NCBI GenBank assembly: GCA_028699175.1
Contig: JAQVVC010000008.1
Coordinates: 1 to 21,895, forward strand
Source: Bacilli bacterium
Lineage (GTDB): Bacteria; Bacillota_I; Bacilli_A; RF39; UBA660
Length of the DNA stretch: 21,895 bases
Reading direction: 5' to 3'
The position numbers were made by a program, and so were the translations under genes. Within the stretch, counting starts at the first letter, position 1. Each line of letters opens with the position of its first letter. Below the pieces are notes generated by a model. It did not search any database. It was not told where the DNA came from and saw only the letters and a list, made by a program, of their open reading frames with translations. Shown piece by piece: positions 1-8,216 of this stretch.

Positions 1-66
1 TGAATAGTTTGATAATTTACAAATATATAATTGTTTACTATTTTTTTGTTTTTTAATAAGAAATCG

Positions 67-75
67 TGATATAAT
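67..75 (+). promoter_or_regulatory. Extended -10 promoter of the LTA-synthase-like gene
   Basis: TGATATAAT at 67-75 is a perfect extended -10 (TG-N-TATAAT). The -35 region is poor (TTGTTT at 46-51 with an 18-base spacer). The predicted start of transcription near 82 lies right at the ribosome binding site GAGGT (83-87), so the untranslated leader would be only about 13 bases. Confidence 0.6.
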
Positions 76-94
76 TTAATATGAGGTTGAGCAT

Positions 95-2008
95 ATGAAG
101 TATAAAAAAATATCCTTAATTTTTTTAATTATTTTATACTTAGAATTTATTTATCATTTATTTGTATTTAAATCATTTGATATTAAAAGCATTTATTTTA
201 TTATTATTTTTGCATTTTTAGCAAGTGTTTTTATTGATTTAATTACTAATCTTTTTTCTCATAAAAAAAATAAATTACTTTTTATGGTTATAGTTGTTTT
301 TTTAACCATAATTTTTACAGCTCAATATATTAATTATATCTTTTATGGTAATGTTATTTCTATTTATTCAATCTTTAATGGTGGTCAAGTTTTTGAATTT
401 TATGGTCAAATAATATCAGTTATTTTAGGCAATATAATTCCAGTAATATTATTATTACTTCCTAATTTATTACTTAATACAATAAACAAAAAAATATTTA
501 CTATTAATTTAAACTATAGTCAATTAATGTTAAAAATTGGACTTTTATTTATTTCGTATTTTTTATGTGTTTTATCATTAAATTTTGATCATAAATCAAT
601 TTATTCTGCTAAAGAAGTATATTATAATAAACATGCACCGATTCAAACATCACAAGTATTAGGACTTATGACAACAATGAAACTTGATATTAAAAGGGCT
701 TTGTTTGGTTTTGAAGAAAAGATTATTCCAGCAAATAAAGAACAAATACTTATTATAAAAGAAAAAGAATATAATAAAATCGATATTAATTTTGACTATT
801 TAATTGAAAAAGAAATTAATAATAATATTAAAAATATTCATAATTACTTTAAAAATTCTATTCCATCAGAAAAAAACGAATACACAGGAATGTTTAAAGG
901 AATGAACTTAATAACAATTGTTGCGGAAGCTTTTAATCCGATAGCAGTTAATGAAGTTTTAACTCCTACCTTATATAAATTAGTAAATAATGGGTTTAAA
1001 TTTAATAATTTTTATACACCTGTTTATTATGTTAGTACTAGTGATGGTGAATATGTTACTTCAACTAGTTTGCTTCCTAAAGAAAGTGTATGGAGTTTAT
1101 CAAGATCAAGTAAAAATTATTTACCTTACACATATGGGAATATTTTTAAATCTTTAGGATATTCTACTAATGCATATCATAATGGTAATTATAAATATTA
1201 TAATCGACATTTATCACATCCCAATATGGGTTATAATTTTATTGGCTGTGGTAATGGACTGCAAAATAATATGAATTGTAAAAAATGGCCTCAAAGTGAT
1301 ATTGAAATGATTGAAGCTACTTTCGATTTATATAGTAATAATAAATCTTTCATGACTTATTACATGACCATAAGTGGTCATTTAGAGTATAATTTTAGTG
1401 GCAATAATATGGCCTATAAAAATAAAGCATTAGTCCAAAATATGGAAAATAGCACAGCTATAAAAGCTTATATGGCTTCACAAATTGAATTAGACAAAGC
1501 TTTAGAATTACTAATAAATAAATTAGAAGAAAAAAATATTTTAAATAATACTGTTATAGTATTAAGTTCTGATCATTATCCTTATGGTTTAAAAATAACA
1601 GAAATGAAAGAAGTTATGAATATTAAAGATGATAAATTTGATATTCATAAAAATAATTTAATTATATGGAACAACCAAATCAAAACCCCTATTGAAGTAA
1701 ATAAATATGCTCAAAGTTTAGATATATTACCTACAGTATTAAATTTATTTGGAGTGGATTTTGATTCTAGATTATTGATGGGAAGAGATATTTTATCCTC
1801 TTCTCAAGGTTTAATTATATTTAATGATCGTAGCTGGATTACTGAATATGGTAAGTATGATGCTACCAAAAAATTATTTATACCTTTTGAAAATAATGTT
1901 AGCAACGATTATATAGATAGTAATAATGATATTGTATATAATAAATATGTTGTATCAAAAAGTATATTAGAAAATGATTATTATAATTATGTTTTAGGAG
2001 GAAACTAA
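95..2008 (+). CDS. LTA synthase family membrane sulfatase/phosphoglycerol transferase
   Basis: A 637-residue polytopic protein of the LtaS/alkaline phosphatase superfamily. Such enzymes transfer glycerol phosphate from phosphatidylglycerol onto a lipid-anchored chain on the outer face of the membrane. About five hydrophobic helices fill residues 5-165; the catalytic domain follows from about residue 270. Visible active-site features are a metal-ligand Glu in VAEAF (E278), the nucleophile Thr in STSDGEY (T315), and the late metal pair in SSDHYP (D493, H494). Length matches LtaS (about 640). The ATG at 95 follows GAGGT by seven bases. The stop overlaps the next start (TAATG), so the HD-domain gene is translationally coupled. 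Whether it makes lipoteichoic acid itself or another polyglycerol phosphate cannot be told from sequence alone, so no gene symbol is given. Confidence 0.88.
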   Translation: MKYKKISLIFLIILYLEFIYHLFVFKSFDIKSIYFIIIFAFLASVFIDLITNLFSHKKNKLLFMVIVVFLTIIFTAQYINYIFYGNVISIYSIFNGGQVFEFYGQIISVILGNIIPVILLLLPNLLLNTINKKIFTINLNYSQLMLKIGLLFISYFLCVLSLNFDHKSIYSAKEVYYNKHAPIQTSQVLGLMTTMKLDIKRALFGFEEKIIPANKEQILIIKEKEYNKIDINFDYLIEKEINNNIKNIHNYFKNSIPSEKNEYTGMFKGMNLITIVAEAFNPIAVNEVLTPTLYKLVNNGFKFNNFYTPVYYVSTSDGEYVTSTSLLPKESVWSLSRSSKNYLPYTYGNIFKSLGYSTNAYHNGNYKYYNRHLSHPNMGYNFIGCGNGLQNNMNCKKWPQSDIEMIEATFDLYSNNKSFMTYYMTISGHLEYNFSGNNMAYKNKALVQNMENSTAIKAYMASQIELDKALELLINKLEEKNILNNTVIVLSSDHYPYGLKITEMKEVMNIKDDKFDIHKNNLIIWNNQIKTPIEVNKYAQSLDILPTVLNLFGVDFDSRLLMGRDILSSSQGLIIFNDRSWITEYGKYDATKKLFIPFENNVSNDYIDSNNDIVYNKYVVSKSILENDYYNYVLGGN

Positions 2009-3120
2009 TGGATATAAGAGAAATTATGTTAAAAAGAGAAAGCCTTTATAGTAAGTATGCTGCTTTTGATATAGATGCAGTCAGACTTAAAAATTTTGTT
2101 CCTGATATAAGACCAAATTATTTTCGTGATATAGATCGCATTATTCATACTAAATCATATACTAGATATATGAATAAGACTCAAGTCTATACTTCTATAA
2201 ATAATGATCATGTTTCTAAAAGAATGATTCATGTTCAATTGGTTAGTAAAGTAGCTAGAACTATTGGAAGAGCATTATCACTTAATGAAGATCTAATCGA
2301 AGCTATAGCTTTAGGACATGATTTAGGACATCCTCCTTTAGGTCATGTTGGCGAAAAATTTTTAAATAAATTAAGTATTGAACATGGTGAAGGAAATTTT
2401 ATGCATAATGTCCAAAGCGTAAGAAATATTACTGAAATTGAGGATATTAATTTAACAATTCAAGTTCTTGATGGTATTCTATGCCATAATGGTGAATTAG
2501 TTGAAAATGAATATTATCCCAAAACTAAAAGCCCTAGTGATTTTTTAAATGATTATAATGTTTGCTACAAAGATGCCTCACATGGTGAAGAATTAATTCC
2601 AATGACATTAGAAGGGTGTGTTGTAAGAATTAGTGATATAATAGCATATTTAGGCAGAGATATAGAAGATGCTATTGAAATAAATATGTTTAATATTAAA
2701 GATTTACCAGAAGAGATAACTAATATTATTGGGAACTCTAATAAAAATATAATTAATACTATTATATTAGATGTTATTCAAAATAGTATTAATAAGCCTT
2801 ATATAAAATTAAGTGACAAAACATTTAATGCTATAAAAGATTTAAAAAAATTTAACTATGATCATATTTATATAAAAGCTAATACAGAAGAAAATTTAAA
2901 GAAATATGAAAAGATGTTTAATTTAGTATTTAAAAACAATTTATATTTTTTAGAAAATAATATAACTAATAAAAAGATTTATACTAATTTTTTAAATAAA
3001 TTAAGTCCCGAATATAATAAAAAATATTCTAATACTAGAAAAATTATTGATTATATTGCCGGCATGACTGATGAATATTTCTTTAATGAATATAATGAAT
3101 TAAAAAGACGACAATTTTAA
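2008..3120 (+). CDS. HD-domain dNTP triphosphohydrolase (dGTPase-like)
   Basis: A 370-residue cytoplasmic protein of the dGTPase branch of the HD superfamily, which splits dNTPs into nucleoside and triphosphate. The family pattern is clear: a Tyr/Arg-rich N-terminal stretch with NKTQVY (residues 56-61), the first metal His at H75, the HD pair in GHDLGHPPLGH (H104, D105), the F-x-HN-x-QS-x-R block (residues 131-139), and the distal metal Asp in RISD (D210). It is shorter than E. coli Dgt and closer to the compact Gram-positive forms. It starts one base inside the stop of the upstream membrane sulfatase, so the two form an operon. No terminator separates it from the rpsD promoter 7 bases downstream. 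Substrate preference among dNTPs is not readable from sequence. Confidence 0.85.
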   Translation: MDIREIMLKRESLYSKYAAFDIDAVRLKNFVPDIRPNYFRDIDRIIHTKSYTRYMNKTQVYTSINNDHVSKRMIHVQLVSKVARTIGRALSLNEDLIEAIALGHDLGHPPLGHVGEKFLNKLSIEHGEGNFMHNVQSVRNITEIEDINLTIQVLDGILCHNGELVENEYYPKTKSPSDFLNDYNVCYKDASHGEELIPMTLEGCVVRISDIIAYLGRDIEDAIEINMFNIKDLPEEITNIIGNSNKNIINTIILDVIQNSINKPYIKLSDKTFNAIKDLKKFNYDHIYIKANTEENLKKYEKMFNLVFKNNLYFLENNITNKKIYTNFLNKLSPEYNKKYSNTRKIIDYIAGMTDEYFFNEYNELKRRQF

Positions 3121-3126
3121 TAAAAT

Positions 3127-3156
3127 TTGACAAACAATATATATTTAATATATAAT
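3127..3156 (+). promoter_or_regulatory. rpsD promoter
   Basis: A consensus sigma-A-type promoter: TTGACA at 3127-3132 and TATAAT at 3151-3156 with an 18-base spacer. The predicted start near 3163 gives a leader of about 146 bases before rpsD. Confidence 0.8.
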
Positions 3157-3162
3157 ACATAT

Positions 3163-3308
3163 GCGTATTTAAGGCAGAGACTTTAAATATTTAGTAATGT
3201 GTTTATTTGAAATAACTTAAGTAACTTAACTGCCTAAGGGAAAGAGATACTAAACACCCTACTATAATATTAAAGCCAATCCTTTTATAACGAAGAAAGG
3301 AGAAAAAA
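3163..3308 (+). promoter_or_regulatory. Structured rpsD leader, probable S4 autoregulatory RNA
   Basis: About 146 transcribed bases precede rpsD. AGGCAG (3172-3177) pairs with CTGCCT (3230-3235), enclosing a roughly 50-base A+T-rich domain. AGGG (3237-3240) can pair with CCCT (3257-3260). TCCTTT (3280-3285) can pair with AAAGGA (3296-3301), which covers the rpsD ribosome binding site. In Bacillus, S4 represses its own monocistronic gene through a leader RNA; position, length and site-masking pairing fit that model. Assignment to the same RNA family is inference, because the conserved core was not aligned. Confidence 0.55.
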
Positions 3309-3911
3309 ATGTCAAGATATACTGGACCAACTTATAAAAAATCTCGTCGTTTAGGGTTTAGTACTTTAGAAAATGGAAAAGAATTAGCAAGAAAACCTTA
3401 TGCACCAGGACAACATGGAATGAGTAGAAAAAAGAAATCTAGTGAATATGGTCTTCAGTTACAAGAAAAACAAAAATTAAGATTTATGTATGGTTTAACT
3501 GAAAAACAATTTGCTAAAACTTTTAAAAATGCTTCTAAAATGTCAGGTATAGTTGGTGAAAATTTCTTAAAATTACTTGAAAGTAGACTTGATAATGTTG
3601 TCTATCGCATGGGACTATCAAATACTAGACGTGGAGCAAGACAAATCGTTAACCATGGTCATATTATTGTTAATGGTACATCTGTAGATATTCCATCATT
3701 TTCAGTTAAACCAGGTTCAATTATTACTATAAAAGAAAAATCACTAAACCATCCAGCTATAAAACAAGCACTAGAAAATACATTAGCTAGACCTGCTTAT
3801 GTTGAATTTGATAATAAAAAAATGACTGGTACTTATATAAGAATGCCTGAAAGAAATGAACTTCATGCTGATATAAACGAGTCTTTAATTGTTGAATATT
3901 ATAACAGATAA
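3309..3911 (+). CDS. rpsD: 30S ribosomal protein S4
   Basis: Complete 200-residue S4, the usual length for the Bacillota form. It is the primary 16S rRNA binder that nucleates assembly of the 30S body. The N-terminus begins MSRYTGPTYKKSRRLG, and the S4 RNA-binding domain occupies about residues 90-155, with RLDNVVYRMG and the ARQIVNHGHI stretch. The N-terminal zinc cysteines of some S4 proteins are absent, as in the zinc-free paralogue class. AAAGGAG (3296-3302) sits six bases before the ATG. The gene stands alone behind its own promoter and leader, as in Bacillus, rather than in the alpha operon. It converges with ileS across a shared hairpin. Confidence 0.97.
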   Translation: MSRYTGPTYKKSRRLGFSTLENGKELARKPYAPGQHGMSRKKKSSEYGLQLQEKQKLRFMYGLTEKQFAKTFKNASKMSGIVGENFLKLLESRLDNVVYRMGLSNTRRGARQIVNHGHIIVNGTSVDIPSFSVKPGSIITIKEKSLNHPAIKQALENTLARPAYVEFDNKKMTGTYIRMPERNELHADINESLIVEYYNR

Positions 3912-3939
3912 AAAAGGAAATATTTATTTATTTCCTTTT
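3912..3939. terminator. Bidirectional terminator between rpsD and ileS
   Basis: An 11-base-pair stem, AAAAGGAAATA (3912-3922) with TATTTCCTTTT (3929-3939), and a six-base loop. The arms are A- and T-rich at the outside, so each strand has a U-run at the end of its hairpin. It begins just after the rpsD stop and covers the last codons of ileS. It is modest in strength but well placed for both convergent genes. Confidence 0.55.
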
Positions 3940-6641
3940 ATTATGCCTTCACATCTTTGACATCTATCTTCTATTAGTTTATCAACATAATTCCAACATC
4001 TATGACATTTTTTACCATCACTTTTTGTAACTAAAATATTTATATGTTCATATTTAGGTAAATTATCATTTGAATAATTTATTTTTGATACTATTAATAA
4101 TTGTGGTAAGTATGATTCTAATTTTTCTTTTACTAAATTATATTTATTTGGTAAATTTATAGTTATGCTTGCTTCAAGACTAGAACCTATTATTTTATTA
4201 TTTCTAGCTTCTTCTAAAGCTTTATTAACATCAAGTTTAATTTCAAAGAATAAATCCCATAATTTTGGATCACAATTATATTTATTTAAATTTGGAAAAT
4301 CACATAAATGAATACTCTTCTCTTTTTTACCAGGAATAAATTCGTATATTTCTTCTGAAGTATATGGCAAGATTGGGGCAATTAATAATACTAGATTATT
4401 GATAATATTATATAAAACTGTTTGGACACTTCTTCTTACTTTCGAATCTTTTCCTTCAATATATAATATATCTTTAGTAAAATCTAAATAAAAATTTGAT
4501 AAAGTGAATGATATAAAATTATTAATTAATTTATATATTTCTTGATAGTTATAATTATTATAGGCTTTTTTAACATCCATTGTAAATTCATTTAATTTAT
4601 ACATCATATATTTATCATATTCAAACATATCTTTATAATCAATTGAATCTTTATTAGGGTTAAAATCATTAATATTACCCAAAATAAATTTAGCTGTATT
4701 TCTTATCTTACGATAAGATTCTCCTACTTGTTTTAAAATATCATCACTTATAGGCATATCTTCTGTATAATCTATCGAAGCAACCCATAGTCTCAATATA
4801 TCTGCTCCTCTTTCGGAAATTACTTTCAATGGATCTATAACATTACCTAAACTTTTAGACATTTTGTTACCTTTACCATCTAAAGTAAAGCCATGAGATA
4901 TTATTTGTTTATAAGGTGATTTATTATGAGCAGCAATACCACAAATTAATGATGAATTAAACCATCCTCGATATTGATCAGATCCTTCAAGATAAATATC
5001 AGCTGGATATGGTAATCCTCTTTCAATTAAAACGCCAGTATGAGAAGATCCGGAATCAAACCATACATCCATAATATCCATTTCTTTAGTGAAATTTCCA
5101 TTTGGACTTTTTTCATTAGTATAATCTTTTGGTAGTAATTCTTTTGCTTCTTTTTCAAACCAAATATTAGACCCATATTTTTTAAATAAATCAGCAATAT
5201 GCATCATTATATCATAATCCAAAATTTCTGAGCCATCTTCATTATAAAATATCGGTAATGGTACGCCCCATACTCTTTGACGAGATATACACCAATCTCC
5301 TCGATCTTTAATCATATTATAAAGTCTTATTTTTCCCCATGCCGGCTGCCATTTAATTTCATTTTCAATACTATTTAAAATATCATCTTTTATTGATTCG
5401 ATGCTACAAAACCATTGAGAAGTGGCTCTAAATATAATCGGTTTTTTTGTTCTCCAGTCATGAGGATAACTATGAGTAATAAATACTAACTTTAATAAAT
5501 ATCCTTTTTCATCTAAGTACTTAGTAATTTCTTTATTGGCTTCTTCAAAATACAAACCTGAAAACATTCCTGATTCATCATTTAGAATTCCTTTATCATC
5601 AACTCCAAAAATCATTTCTAAATTATATTTTTTTCCTAAAATAAAGTCATCTGCTCCATAACTAGGTGCGGTATGTACTAATCCTGTTCCCGTATCTAAG
5701 GTTACATTTTCACCAACAACTACTGGGCTTATTCGATCCATAAAAACATGTTTATATTTTATATCAGATATATCTTTACCTTTAAAAGTTGATATTATTT
5801 CAGGATTATCCCAAGAAAATAATTCTTTTAAAGAATTTAATAATTCTGATGCTACAATATAATATCTATTATTAACTTTAACTTTTGAATATTCAAAATC
5901 TTCTCCAGCTGCTATTGCAGTATTACCTGGCAAAGTCCATGGAGTTGTGGTCCATATTACTAAATTATCTTCTTCTTTAACATATTTATTTCCACTTACA
6001 ACGGGAAAAGTAACATAAATTGAAGGATCTTTACGATCTTGATATTCTATTTCGGCTTCTGCTAATGCTGATTCAGAAGATGGTGACCAATAAACTGGTT
6101 TCATACCTTTAAATATTAAACCTTTTTTGGCCATTGTTGCAAAGACTTCAATTTGTTTTGCTTCCATCTCTTTTTGAAAAGTAGCATAGTAATTATCCCA
6201 ATCTCCAATCACATTTAAGGCTTTAAAACCTTCCATTTGAGATTTTATTTGCTCTTTAGCATAGTCTTCACATATTTTTCTAAATTCTGCTTTAGATACT
6301 AAATTACGATTTACTCCACTACTTGTGATAGCATGTTCGATTGGAAGTCCATGGGTATCCCAACCCGGAATATATACCATATCTCTCCCATTCATATAAG
6401 CATATCTATTAATAAAATCCTTTAATATCTTATTTAAGGCATGACCAATATGAATATTTCCATTAGCATATGGAGGACCATCATGCAATACAAATAATTC
6501 TTTTCCATTATTCTTTTCTCTTATTAAATTATAAAGGTCTATTTTTTCCCATTTTTCTCTTTGTAATTTTTCATTTAATGGTAAATTACCTTTCATTTGA
6601 AATTCGGTTTTCGGCATTAATAATGTATCTTTGTAATCCAT
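3924..6641 (-). CDS. ileS: Isoleucyl-tRNA synthetase
   Basis: A 905-residue class I synthetase that charges tRNA-Ile and edits misactivated valine. The HIGH signature is at residues 64-67 (in ANGNIHIGHA) and KMSKS at about 593-597. The CP1 editing domain lies between them, with the class-typical WTTTPWTLPGN stretch. The C-terminal zinc finger is present (CHRCWNYV followed by CQRCEG), which marks the bacterial IleS1 type rather than the eukaryote-like IleS2. Length matches other IleS1 enzymes. An AAGGAAG ribosome site lies upstream of the ATG. Expression is controlled by the T-box leader upstream. The 3' end is shared with the rpsD terminator hairpin. Confidence 0.97.
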   Translation of the reverse strand: MDYKDTLLMPKTEFQMKGNLPLNEKLQREKWEKIDLYNLIREKNNGKELFVLHDGPPYANGNIHIGHALNKILKDFINRYAYMNGRDMVYIPGWDTHGLPIEHAITSSGVNRNLVSKAEFRKICEDYAKEQIKSQMEGFKALNVIGDWDNYYATFQKEMEAKQIEVFATMAKKGLIFKGMKPVYWSPSSESALAEAEIEYQDRKDPSIYVTFPVVSGNKYVKEEDNLVIWTTTPWTLPGNTAIAAGEDFEYSKVKVNNRYYIVASELLNSLKELFSWDNPEIISTFKGKDISDIKYKHVFMDRISPVVVGENVTLDTGTGLVHTAPSYGADDFILGKKYNLEMIFGVDDKGILNDESGMFSGLYFEEANKEITKYLDEKGYLLKLVFITHSYPHDWRTKKPIIFRATSQWFCSIESIKDDILNSIENEIKWQPAWGKIRLYNMIKDRGDWCISRQRVWGVPLPIFYNEDGSEILDYDIMMHIADLFKKYGSNIWFEKEAKELLPKDYTNEKSPNGNFTKEMDIMDVWFDSGSSHTGVLIERGLPYPADIYLEGSDQYRGWFNSSLICGIAAHNKSPYKQIISHGFTLDGKGNKMSKSLGNVIDPLKVISERGADILRLWVASIDYTEDMPISDDILKQVGESYRKIRNTAKFILGNINDFNPNKDSIDYKDMFEYDKYMMYKLNEFTMDVKKAYNNYNYQEIYKLINNFISFTLSNFYLDFTKDILYIEGKDSKVRRSVQTVLYNIINNLVLLIAPILPYTSEEIYEFIPGKKEKSIHLCDFPNLNKYNCDPKLWDLFFEIKLDVNKALEEARNNKIIGSSLEASITINLPNKYNLVKEKLESYLPQLLIVSKINYSNDNLPKYEHINILVTKSDGKKCHRCWNYVDKLIEDRCQRCEGIIKGNK

Positions 6642-6666
6642 TTTTTTATTCTTCCTTTCTTTAAAT

Positions 6667-6889
6667 AAAAAAGCCCATGATTTAAGGGCGCATTATGCGT
6701 GGTACCACCTTAATTCATGAACTTATATCATGCACTTAAATCCTTTAACGTGGGATCTTCGTTTTTTCCTTATCAGAAAAACGCATCAGAAGTGATCTAC
6801 AAATAATTCCCTATACTTACTTTCACCATGCATAAGATTCTCTAAATAGTTCTTTATTTGCCGTCTTCATCAATTGCTTTATGCACTAA
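6667..6889 (-). promoter_or_regulatory. Isoleucine T-box riboswitch of ileS
   Basis: The T-box core AGGTGGTACCACGC reads on the minus strand at 6710-6697; its TGGT (6707-6704) would pair with an ACCA tRNA end, matching the A discriminator of tRNA-Ile. The leader starts just after the -10 box. Stem I is closed by TGCATAA and TTATGCA, or by GAAG pairing with CTTC around the specifier loop. The best specifier is ATC (6796-6794, followed by A), an isoleucine codon. The terminator uses the T-box strand: 6719-6708 pairs with 6687-6676 in 11 of 12 positions and is followed by T6 (6672-6667). Uncharged tRNA-Ile should stabilise the antiterminator and turn ileS on. Confidence 0.9.
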
Positions 6890-6918
6890 ATTATATGCTT
6901 TTTTCAAGTCTTTGTCAA
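6890..6918 (-). promoter_or_regulatory. ileS promoter
   Basis: A full-consensus promoter on the minus strand: TTGACA (6918-6913), a 17-base spacer, and TATAAT (6895-6890). It feeds the T-box leader directly. Confidence 0.85.
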
Positions 6919-6993
6919 CTTCTTTGATACTTTAATATTATATCTTGTGTAGTTTTATTCTCTACCATAATTTAATATATACTACAGATGAAT

Positions 6994-7020
6994 AAACTTA
7001 TTACATAGTATAATAAGCTT
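6994..7020 (-). terminator. Possible terminator after truB
   Basis: On the minus strand, AAGCTTATTA (7020-7011) pairs with TAATAAGTTT (7003-6994), with one G-U pair and a seven-base loop. The stem is A+T-rich and only a short, broken T-run follows, so it is a weak candidate. It overlaps the truB stop and is the only hairpin between truB and the ileS promoter. Confidence 0.35.
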
Positions 7021-7870
7021 ATTTATTTATGTAAAACATAATATATGGTTTTATATGATTATCATCATATTTTTTATATAATGCTATTTCTTGATTATTT
7101 ACTGTAAATAATATATAGTCTTCAATAGATTTTTCTAATATTTGTCCATTTTTAACTTTAAATAACATCTCTGGATCGATTTCTTCTTTGGGATAATCTT
7201 TCAAAAGATTTAATACTGAATAAAAATGATACTTATTATTTACAACATCATCTATTGTATTAGAATCTTTAATATTAAACTGTCCTAAAGTAGTTCTTTC
7301 TAAATCTGTTAAAGTAGCATAAGTACCAAGATAAACTCCAATGTCTCTTATTAAACTTCTTATATAAGTTCCTTTAGATACTTTAGTTTTAATTGTAATT
7401 ATATCTCCTTTAATAGATAATAATTTTATATCATAGATATTAATTTCTCTTTTAGGTAACTCAATTTCTTCATTTAATCTTGCGTACTCATATAATTTTT
7501 TACCTTTAATTTTAACAGCTGAATAAGCTGGAACTTCTTGATTATAAGTACCTTTAAAACTATTAATGGCTTTTATAATATCCTTTTTATCATAAATAAA
7601 ATTTTCTTTTTTTAATACTTTACCAGTAATATCTAATGTATCAGTAAGTAAACCTAATTTAAATGATGCTATATATTCTTTATCTTGATTAGTTAAAATA
7701 TTAGCCAGCTTAGTAGCTCTACCTATTAGACATACTAATATTCCAGTTGCTAGTGGATCCAGTGTACCAGTATGGCCGATTTGTTTAATATTTAAGACCT
7801 TATTTAATATATTAATAACATCTCTACTCGTATATCCTTTAGGCTTATTAATGATAATAGCACCGTTCAT
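7019..7870 (-). CDS. truB: tRNA pseudouridine-55 synthase TruB
   Basis: A 283-residue pseudouridine synthase that makes psi55 in the T-loop of nearly all tRNAs. The catalytic Asp is D38 in GHTGTLDPLATG. KGTYIRSLIRDIG (about residues 165-177) is the second family motif, and PAYSAVKIKGKKLYEYAR precedes it. The short C-terminal region past residue 215 is the usual variable RNA-binding extension. The start is ATG with AAGGTGAT just upstream, overlapping the rbfA stop (AGG TGA), so translation is coupled. Last gene of the rimP-nusA-infB operon, as in Bacillus. Confidence 0.95.
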   Translation of the reverse strand: MNGAIIINKPKGYTSRDVINILNKVLNIKQIGHTGTLDPLATGILVCLIGRATKLANILTNQDKEYIASFKLGLLTDTLDITGKVLKKENFIYDKKDIIKAINSFKGTYNQEVPAYSAVKIKGKKLYEYARLNEEIELPKREINIYDIKLLSIKGDIITIKTKVSKGTYIRSLIRDIGVYLGTYATLTDLERTTLGQFNIKDSNTIDDVVNNKYHFYSVLNLLKDYPKEEIDPEMLFKVKNGQILEKSIEDYILFTVNNQEIALYKKYDDNHIKPYIMFYINK

Positions 7871-7874
7871 ATAA

Positions 7875-8216
7875 TCACCTTGAATTAATATCTTCTAGTA
7901 TTTTTTCTATATTAGCACCATACTCAACTGATTCATCAAATATAAATTTTAATTCTGGAGTATGTCTTATATCTATACTTTCAGCTAATTTAGTTCTTAA
8001 AAAAGAAGCAGCTTTTTCTAATTCGCTTTGGACTTCTTCACGACTATAATTACCTAAAAAAGTATAATAAATTTTTGCTAAACCTAAATCAGGAGTTAAA
8101 TCAGTGGCTGTTATTGTAATGCTTTTAATTTTTTCATCTTTTACTTCGTTAAATATTATGCTTGATAATTCTCTTGTTATTTGGGAAGCTATTCTTTCAA
8201 TTTTAATCTTACTCAT
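7875..8216 (-). CDS. rbfA: Ribosome-binding factor A
   Basis: A 113-residue one-domain KH-type protein that helps late 30S maturation around the 5' end of 16S rRNA. The N-terminal ERIASQITRELSSII helix and the later LRTKLAES and RHTPELKFIFDES segments are the family's conserved blocks. Length is normal (about 115-120). Its ATG overlaps the infB TGA by four bases (ATGA), and its own TGA lies inside the truB ribosome site. In Bacillus a small gene, ylxP, lies between infB and rbfA; here the overlap leaves no room for it. Confidence 0.94.
   Translation of the reverse strand: MSKIKIERIASQITRELSSIIFNEVKDEKIKSITITATDLTPDLGLAKIYYTFLGNYSREEVQSELEKAASFLRTKLAESIDIRHTPELKFIFDESVEYGANIEKILEDINSR

Noticed and set aside
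6470..6664. Small plus-strand reading frame opposite the ileS start
   Set aside because: It is antisense to conserved ileS codons, has no family features and no ribosome site.
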